A DNA stretch of 64,000 nt from Paludibacterium purpuratum. GTDB lineage: Bacteria > Pseudomonadota > Gammaproteobacteria > Burkholderiales > Chromobacteriaceae. Shown in pieces: positions 58,491-64,000 of this stretch. Below the pieces are notes generated by a model. The model searched no databases. It saw nothing but the letters and a program-made list of their open reading frames with translations, and was not told the origin of the DNA. The DNA is taken from assembly GCF_004363805.1 (NCBI RefSeq), contig NZ_SNZP01000002.1, positions 1-64,000 of the forward strand. Reading direction: 5' to 3'. Every line of letters starts with the position of its first letter. The first letter of the stretch is position 1. The translations under genes were made by a program, and so were the position numbers.

Positions 58491-60575
58491 TTACAGCTTG
58501 AGGCTAAGGCCCAGGTTGATGGAACGTCCGGGGGCAGGCAGCGCAATCGTGGGTAGCCCTTGCAACGCCAGATCGGCATACACCCCGGCCAGCGGCGCCT
58601 GGTAATATTTATTGAACAGGTTATCGACCGAGAAGTCGACGCTCAACCGGCGCCATTGATAGCTCGCCCGCCAATTGAGCAGCGAATAGCCGGCGGTTTG
58701 CGGTTCGAGGCGAGCCGCATCGACATCGCGCTTTTTGCTCACCACCCACCAGGCCAATTCGTGTTGCCAATGCTCGAAGCTTTGCGTCAACGACAGCCGG
58801 GCGTTCAACGGCATCATGTGGTACAGCGAAGTGCCGGTGGACAAATCGCAGCCATGCACATAATCGGCCACCGCCTTGAATTCCCCCATCCCCCATGCGG
58901 CGTCATCCCACAAGCGCAACTTGCCGGACAGATCGATGCCGTACAACTCGGCGTTGTGGTTGGCGAAGCGCAGCTTGTTTTCGCCTGGGGTCGCCCTCAA
59001 TACCTCTACCCCGATGTAATCCTGCACATAGCTGTAATAAGGTGTCGCCGTCACTTGCCAGCGCCGCTGATCGGCATCGTGCCAATCGCCCTGCAGGTTG
59101 AATGTGCGTGCCACTTCCGGTTTGAGGTTGAGGTTGCCGACATAGGCATTGCCATCGCCGGCCCAATTGATCATCTCGCTTGCCATCCAATTGCTGGACC
59201 AGGCGTAGCGCTCATACAGGCTGGGGAAGCGGGTCTGCTGGCTCAGGCCGAGACGGTACTGGCTAAGCGGATCCGGCCGATAGCGCAACTGCGCCGACAG
59301 CCCCCAGCCCAGATCGGTCTTGTCGCGCGGCGCGGCATTGAAGGCCGCCGAATCGGTGGCATAACTGCCGCTATTGCGGTAGCCCTGCACATTGTCGGCA
59401 TTGCTATGTACTTGATCCAGACGCAAGCCGACATTGCTGGACCATTGCGGCAGCCAGGCCGACGCCACCTCGCCGAACACACCGATGCGATCGCGCCGAC
59501 CGTTGCGGATACTCCAGAAGGTATTGGGCGCCATGCCGGTGCCGCTGACCGGCGGCCACCAGTCGTCCAGGGTAAAGCGGTGAAATTCGTTGCCGATGCG
59601 CAGGGTATGACGGCCGCTCAATTCGGTAGTCAACGACAGCGCATAGCCGACGTCGCGCCCGTGGGTGTTCATCGGCATGAACATCGGGTCGTCGTATTGC
59701 GATTTATCGGCACCGACGTCCATCTGGTGCCGGGTATCCTGCCAATAGACCCGCGCCGCCAACTTACCCCAGGGCAGCAGACCTTCATACGACAGATTGA
59801 CGGCATCGGAGCGATTGCCGATCAGATCCATGCGCTGGTTGGCGAACCCCTCGCCCGGCACCTCCTGATGGCGGACATGCGCGCGCCAAGTCTGGCTGCC
59901 GTCGCGATGGGCGAGATTCAGTTGCTCGCTGCGCACGGTGTAATAGGTCGACTTGATTTCATTTCCCTGACCGTCGGTGTAATTATCGGCGTGCTCCGTC
60001 ATCGCCGACACATTCAGGCTGGTGTCGTCATTGGCCAAGGCGGCATCCAGCGTGCCACCGCTCGCTCGGCCGTTGCCGCGCCCGTTCGCGCCAACAATGG
60101 CCTCGTTGAGCCAGCTGCCGGCCGGCGCGAAACGCGGCGCGGGCGTTTGTACCTGGATGACGCCGCCCAGATGGTCCCCGCCGGCGCTGACGGGGCTCTC
60201 CGGCCCCAGCACATCGATTTTGCCGATCTGGGACGGTGCGATATAGGATAGTGGCGGGTTCATATTATTGCCGCAGGCCGCCGTGATGTTTTGGCCGTCC
60301 AAGGCTATTTTCACTCGACTGGCGTCCAAGCCATGCAAGGTGGGCGCCGAGGAAATTCCCCCGCCTGCGCTCAGGCCGATGCCCGGCTGCCATTGCAGCA
60401 AACGCGCGCTATCGGCGCTGTCGATGCGCGCTGCGTTATATTGTTCGGCGGGATTATCGACGCTGGCGACGACGTCGATATCGTCAAGTTGAACGACCTG
60501 CGCCTGCGTCAAAACCGGCAGCAGGGTCAGGGCAAAAAACAGCGGTTTCACAGTGCAATGCGGGTGCTTTTTCAT
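58491..60575 (-). CDS. OprC/NosA-like TonB-dependent copper receptor
   Basis: The 694-residue protein has a signal peptide (LFFALTLLPVLTQAQ), a plug domain and a 22-strand beta-barrel ending in Leu. The plug contains ACGNNMNPPLSYIAPS. The Cys101-Met105 CxxxM pair and a later His283-x-Met285 (RHQMDVG) match the CxxxM/HxM copper ligands described for OprC, and their order and the HxM form agree. It likely imports copper across the outer membrane. A TonB gene is divergent just upstream. No TonB box was identified with certainty. Confidence 0.88.
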   Translation of the reverse strand: MKKHPHCTVKPLFFALTLLPVLTQAQVVQLDDIDVVASVDNPAEQYNAARIDSADSARLLQWQPGIGLSAGGGISSAPTLHGLDASRVKIALDGQNITAACGNNMNPPLSYIAPSQIGKIDVLGPESPVSAGGDHLGGVIQVQTPAPRFAPAGSWLNEAIVGANGRGNGRASGGTLDAALANDDTSLNVSAMTEHADNYTDGQGNEIKSTYYTVRSEQLNLAHRDGSQTWRAHVRHQEVPGEGFANQRMDLIGNRSDAVNLSYEGLLPWGKLAARVYWQDTRHQMDVGADKSQYDDPMFMPMNTHGRDVGYALSLTTELSGRHTLRIGNEFHRFTLDDWWPPVSGTGMAPNTFWSIRNGRRDRIGVFGEVASAWLPQWSSNVGLRLDQVHSNADNVQGYRNSGSYATDSAAFNAAPRDKTDLGWGLSAQLRYRPDPLSQYRLGLSQQTRFPSLYERYAWSSNWMASEMINWAGDGNAYVGNLNLKPEVARTFNLQGDWHDADQRRWQVTATPYYSYVQDYIGVEVLRATPGENKLRFANHNAELYGIDLSGKLRLWDDAAWGMGEFKAVADYVHGCDLSTGTSLYHMMPLNARLSLTQSFEHWQHELAWWVVSKKRDVDAARLEPQTAGYSLLNWRASYQWRRLSVDFSVDNLFNKYYQAPLAGVYADLALQGLPTIALPAPGRSINLGLSLKL

Positions 60576-60741
60576 ATTATCTCTCTGCAGTCATTTATAT
60601 GACCGTCGCATTGTATGAGCACCCCCTCGCCCGGCTCTGCGGCAAATCGCCGCAGAAGTTCCCTACTGCGACGATTTGCCGCATTCCTCCAATCCGCCGC
60701 ACATCTTATGCTGAGCGCATCACTCATACTGGACACTACCC

Positions 60742-61395
60742 GTGCCCACCCCCCGCGCGCGCAACACCCTTGCGCCATACCCGCCAGCACATCGGCGCCA
60801 GATCGTCTGCCTGGCACTCGCACTGGGACTGCATGCACTGCTGTTCTCCACCCTGGAGAGCCCGACAAGTTTCGTGTCGGTACCAGCAACGGTCGGGCCA
60901 TTACAGGTCAGCCTGCGCTTCGCGCCCATGCAACCGACAGCGGCGCTTAAACCGCACGCCCCGCCGCCTCCCCTGCGCGCGCACGCCCTAGCCGGCACGG
61001 CCAAACAGCGGCCGACCATCCGGGCCGTACGGTCAACCGCGCTGACGGTGCCCGCACCGCCGCCTTCCGCCAGCGCGGTTGCCCATACAGCCACCGGCAG
61101 TGCGGCCGATGCCCCCCCACCAGCCATTGTGCCGGCCGAATTGGCCTTTGCATGCCCATTTCGGCCGGCGCCGATTTATCCGGCGTTATCGCGCCGCGCA
61201 GGCGAGCGCGGCGCGGTGTTACTGCAAGTGAGTGTCGATGAAAGCGGCCACCCCTTCCGGGTGGAAATCGAACAATCCAGCGGCTTCGAGCGGCTGGATC
61301 AGGCGGCACAGGCGGCGGTGCGCTTATGGCGTTGCAACGCGAGCCGAGGCGCGGTCACGGCGCGGCAGACGATTCGATTCGCACTTGATGGGTAG
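60742..61395 (+). CDS. TonB-like energy transducer
   Basis: The 217-residue protein has one membrane helix near residues 20-38 (QIVCLALALGLHALLFSTL), a Pro/Ala-rich periplasmic spacer, and a C-terminal TonB domain (ACPFRPAPIYPALSRRAGER, VDESGHPFRVEIEQSSGFER, ending RLWRCNASRG). It would power the divergent copper receptor. It starts with GTG at 60742. No exbB or exbD gene is in the window. The 3' end overlaps the LacI gene by about 40 bases. Confidence 0.87.
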   Translation: MPTPRARNTLAPYPPAHRRQIVCLALALGLHALLFSTLESPTSFVSVPATVGPLQVSLRFAPMQPTAALKPHAPPPPLRAHALAGTAKQRPTIRAVRSTALTVPAPPPSASAVAHTATGSAADAPPPAIVPAELAFACPFRPAPIYPALSRRAGERGAVLLQVSVDESGHPFRVEIEQSSGFERLDQAAQAAVRLWRCNASRGAVTARQTIRFALDG

Positions 61396-62374
61396 CGGGC
61401 CGGGTCGAACCGCGCGCCAGCAATGTGCCGTGCAGAACCAGCAAGCGATTGGCCAGGGTGGGCGAACGCAAGCGCGACAGCAACATATCCATGGCCATCG
61501 CGCCGATGTCGTAGACCGGTTGCTCGATCACCGTCAGGCCTTCGCCGACCAGCCCGGTCCAGACATCGTTATCGAAGCCAGCCAGGCCGATGTCGTCTGG
61601 AATGGCCAGCCCGCTTGCGCGCACCGCCTGCAGCGCGCCCAACAATAGCAGACCGTTGCTGGCCAACAGCGCCTGCGGGCGCGCCGGCTCGCACAACCAT
61701 TGTCTGACCAAATGATCGGCGGCTTCGCTTCCCGGCACGACGAAGCGGACGTCCGATTTCTGCCCGTGCGCCGTCATCGCGTCGCGGTAACCGGCCGCAC
61801 GTTCGGCGCCGGTGGCCCCGCTGTTGCCGAACAGCCCGCCTATACGTCGGTAACCGTTCGCCAGCAGGTGCTCGGTCAACTGCGCGGCAGCCTGCCTGTT
61901 ATCCAGCACCACCGCGTCGGTGGCGCCGGCCGGCCCGGCCCGGTCGATCATGACCACCGGAAAATCGAAGCGCTCGGGGCGGAAGCGCCGCGCCGAGACG
62001 GTCGTCGGCGAAAAGATCACGCCGCAGACTCTTTCCTCCTGCATCAAGCGCAGATACATCGCTTCTTTGTCCGGATTTTCATCGGCATTGCACAAAATCA
62101 CGCGCATACCGGCCTGATAGGCGACATCCTCCACCGCGCGGCTGACAGCGGTAAAGAAAGGATTGCGGATATCGGACACGATCAAGCCGACCGTCTGGCT
62201 GTGTTGAGAGCGCAGCCGTCGAGCAGATAGATTGGGACTGTAGCCAAGTTGCTGCACGGCGGCTTCGACTTGTTGTCTCAATGCGGCGCTGACCGGCCCA
62301 TTGCTCAACACACGCGACACCGTGGCGACCGAGACACCGGCCAGAGCGGCCACATCCTTAATTTTTGCGCCCAT
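61355..62374 (-). CDS. LacI-family repressor of fructose genes
   Basis: The 339-residue protein has a LacI helix-turn-helix (KIKDVAALAGVSVATVSRVL, residues ~4-23) and a periplasmic-binding-like sensor domain ending in AMAMDMLLSRLRSPTL. It lies divergent from fruK, and the gap holds two half-palindromes of the TGAAAACG type, which fit a LacI/FruR operator. It should repress fruK-fruA until fructose 1-phosphate binds. The ATG at 62374 is preferred to an upstream TTG. Confidence 0.87.
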   Translation of the reverse strand: MGAKIKDVAALAGVSVATVSRVLSNGPVSAALRQQVEAAVQQLGYSPNLSARRLRSQHSQTVGLIVSDIRNPFFTAVSRAVEDVAYQAGMRVILCNADENPDKEAMYLRLMQEERVCGVIFSPTTVSARRFRPERFDFPVVMIDRAGPAGATDAVVLDNRQAAAQLTEHLLANGYRRIGGLFGNSGATGAERAAGYRDAMTAHGQKSDVRFVVPGSEAADHLVRQWLCEPARPQALLASNGLLLLGALQAVRASGLAIPDDIGLAGFDNDVWTGLVGEGLTVIEQPVYDIGAMAMDMLLSRLRSPTLANRLLVLHGTLLARGSTRPATHQVRIESSAAP

Positions 62375-62453
62375 CAAGCTTTACCGTTCGCCGCCATCAT
62401 GCAGCGCCGTCGGGACACGCGATATGAAGCATGGCGCAAATTGACAGTTACGT

Positions 62454-62467
62454 TGTAATCGTTTTCA
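62454..62467. promoter_or_regulatory. LacI/FruR-type operator, distal
   Basis: TGTAATCGTTTTCA is a degenerate palindrome matching the reverse of the 62643 site in its CGTTTTCA half. It is 80 bases before the repressor gene start. Confidence 0.6.
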
Positions 62468-62642
62468 ATCATGACGGACTTTCATCGACGGTATGCATTC
62501 CATGTACGAAACCAGAGTGAATTTGAAAATATTCTTTTATATGGAAGTATTTCAAACAAAAAATATGCCAGTACACAGATTGCAACATTCATGAAAAGTT
62601 GCGGCGTCGTCTCGCATGAATGCCAAACTTCCTGTTTTATAT

Positions 62643-62656
62643 TGAAAACGTTTCCA
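62643..62656. promoter_or_regulatory. LacI/FruR-type operator, proximal to fruK
   Basis: TGAAAACGTTTCCA is a near-perfect palindrome with central CG, as in LacI-family sites, 26 bases before the fruK start. Confidence 0.75.
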
Positions 62657-62682
62657 AAACCAATCTTAGCCGGAGTTACCGC

Positions 62683-63627
62683 ATGAAAGTCCCGGTGATC
62701 ACCGTTACGCTCAACCCGGCCATCGACCAGACTATCCGACTGCAGGCGCTCGCCCATGGCGCGGTAAACCTGGCGCTCGGCGTCGACAGCCACCCCGGCG
62801 GCAAGGGCGTCAACGTAGCCAGTTGCCTGGCCGACGGGGGAACGCCCGTGGTGGCGACCGGTATTTTGGGGCGCGACAATCTGGAGCCGTTCACCAAGCT
62901 GTTCCTGGACAAGGGCATCGACAACCGCTTCACCCTGCAGCCGGGTAGTACACGGGTCAATATCAAGTTGGTGACTGCGGACGACCACTCGACCACGGAG
63001 ATCAACCTGCCCGGCGCCACGGTTCTGCCTACCACTTTTGCCGCCTGGCTCGAACGCATGGGCGAGTTGGGCGAGCCGGGTCGTTTCGTCGTCCTTTCTG
63101 GCAGCTTGCCGGGCGGCCTGCCCGACGATTGCTACGCCGCACTCTGCGCGCGGCTAGCCGCCGAACGGGCATATGTCGTACTGGATACCAGCGGCGAACC
63201 GTTATGTCGGGCCCTGGCCGGCACAACTCTGCCCTACTGCATCAAGCCCAATCGGCATGAGTTGGCACAGTGGGCCGGCCGCGAACTGCCAACCTTGAAC
63301 GATGTCATCGAGGAGGCACACCGCCTTTATTGTCGAGGCGTCTGCCAAGTGGTGGTTTCCCTGGCGGAGCAAGGCGCATTGTTTGTCGGCGCGCCGGGCG
63401 TCTGGCATGCCCGCATGCCCGCCCTCGCACCGATGAGCACCGTCGGCGCCGGCGATGCGCTGTTGGCAGGTTGGCTTGCCGCGCAACATGCCGGACGCGA
63501 CTGGGAAGCGGCCATCCGGCTCGCCATGGCTTTCGCCTCCGGCAAGCTAACCCGTATCGGCCCGCATCTGCCTGACAGAGCCACGATTGAACAATTAGCC
63601 CGCGAAGTCATGTTAGCGCCCGTCTGA
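62683..63627 (+). CDS. fruK: 1-Phosphofructokinase
   Basis: The 314-residue PfkB-family kinase opens with VTVTLNPAIDQTIRLQ and SHPGGKGVNVASCLA, carries the SGSLPGGLPDDCYAAL motif and ends with the catalytic TVGAGDALLAGWLA. It converts fructose 1-phosphate to fructose 1,6-bisphosphate. GGAG lies eight bases before the ATG at 62683, which sits 26 bases after an operator. fruA follows 228 bases later; no fruB-like gene precedes it. Confidence 0.96.
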   Translation: MKVPVITVTLNPAIDQTIRLQALAHGAVNLALGVDSHPGGKGVNVASCLADGGTPVVATGILGRDNLEPFTKLFLDKGIDNRFTLQPGSTRVNIKLVTADDHSTTEINLPGATVLPTTFAAWLERMGELGEPGRFVVLSGSLPGGLPDDCYAALCARLAAERAYVVLDTSGEPLCRALAGTTLPYCIKPNRHELAQWAGRELPTLNDVIEEAHRLYCRGVCQVVVSLAEQGALFVGAPGVWHARMPALAPMSTVGAGDALLAGWLAAQHAGRDWEAAIRLAMAFASGKLTRIGPHLPDRATIEQLAREVMLAPV

Positions 63628-63855
63628 AAACCCCTCTCCTTTCCAACTTAGCCCCTCTCCTGCGGGTCGAATGCAAAGCGGACGACTCAGATCGCGACAA
63701 TTCCGAACTACCAATGGGAACGACGCCGTCAGGCCACCCCTTTTGGATCAAATCCGTTCGTGGCAAGGTCTGCCGGGGCAAACAACTTGTTCAGATCCCA
63801 CCGACCCCCCGATAAACATGGCTGACAACAGCTGCACACGGAGAGGAGCACCACC

Positions 63856-64000
63856 ATGCCCAAGTTGATCGCCGTCATTACGGCGCCGGAACAGCTATCC
63901 AAGGCCTTATTGGCTGCCGAAGCATTGAAACAGGCCGCACAAAAGCGCGGCCAGACACTGATGGTCGAGGTCAACGGAACACCGCGCATGACCGCAGCCG
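63856..64000 (+). CDS. fruA: Start of the fructose PTS transporter (IIB'BC), cut by the window end
   Basis: Only the first 48 codons are seen: MPKLIAVITAPEQLSKALLA and a helical segment. They match the N-terminal IIB' domain of FruA-type fructose permeases, which lacks the phosphorylated Cys of the true IIB. GGAGCACC lies before the ATG. The gene belongs with fruK in one operon, although 228 bases separate them. Confidence 0.75.
   Translation, partial: MPKLIAVITAPEQLSKALLAAEALKQAAQKRGQTLMVEVNGTPRMTAA

Noticed and set aside
58560-60251. 563-codon plus-strand frame opposite the TonB receptor
   Set aside because: Antisense shadow with no ribosome site or domain.

Overview
The window looks like part of a betaproteobacterial chromosome, plausibly from a Chromobacteriaceae/Chitinibacteraceae-type genus. 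The evidence is mostly GC-rich coding DNA, a typical gamma/betaproteobacterial dnaE preceded by a VirK/YbjX-type gene, a PhaM-like polyhydroxyalkanoate granule protein, a secreted GH19 chitinase, a PAAR (type VI secretion) effector module and a fructose PTS operon under a LacI-type regulator. The genus assignment is inference. I saw no rRNA, tRNA or CRISPR array.

Layout. 1-12 kb is accessory. The end of an IS21-like element truncates a NACHT/STAND-like gene, followed by a convergent CHAT-protease gene with a small membrane protein, an IS3 remnant, a DUF805 protein, a PAAR spike + GH24 lysozyme + exported presumptive immunity protein, a duplicated immunity-gene tail, a PAS-LuxR regulator, and an orphan VapB antitoxin whose vapC is cut off after a few codons. 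12-27 kb is metabolic and regulatory: an amidohydrolase/LysR pair, several VOC proteins, a GFA protein, NmrA-like + VOC with a divergent AraC regulator, a RibD/DHFR-like reductase, qorB with a divergent HxlR regulator, a Na+/H+ antiporter, and an agmatinase-family hydrolase with a LysR gene. 27-30.4 kb holds a decayed DHA2/EmrB pump, an AT-rich GNAT protein with a leader motif known from contractile-injection-system cargo, a LysR regulator and an SDR.

30.4-39.9 kb is the most unusual part: a tightly packed minus-strand operon with overlapping stop/start codons. It encodes five or six large or small beta-rich proteins without signal peptides that look like TULIP/P47-type lipid-binding proteins, a papain-like (C70/AvrRpt2-type) cysteine peptidase and a trans-polyprenyl diphosphate synthase. 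It ends upstream at a strong terminator behind a chitinase gene. Just beyond are a tyrosinase, a separately encoded tyrosinase C-terminal domain and a DUF2182 membrane protein. I cannot assign this operon to a described pathway. My working idea is a lipid- or isoprenoid-handling system.

45-64 kb is more ordinary: a GNAT protein, a membrane protein, VOC, a phospholipase C/phosphoesterase, a four-domain CoA-disulfide-reductase/rhodanese/TusA/DsrE fusion, PhaM, a VirK family protein, dnaE with a perfect 24-bp inverted repeat behind it, a GAF-GGDEF diguanylate cyclase, a CHAD protein, an OprC/NosA-like copper TonB receptor divergent from a TonB protein, and the fru region (regulator, fruK, start of fruA) with two operator-like palindromes.
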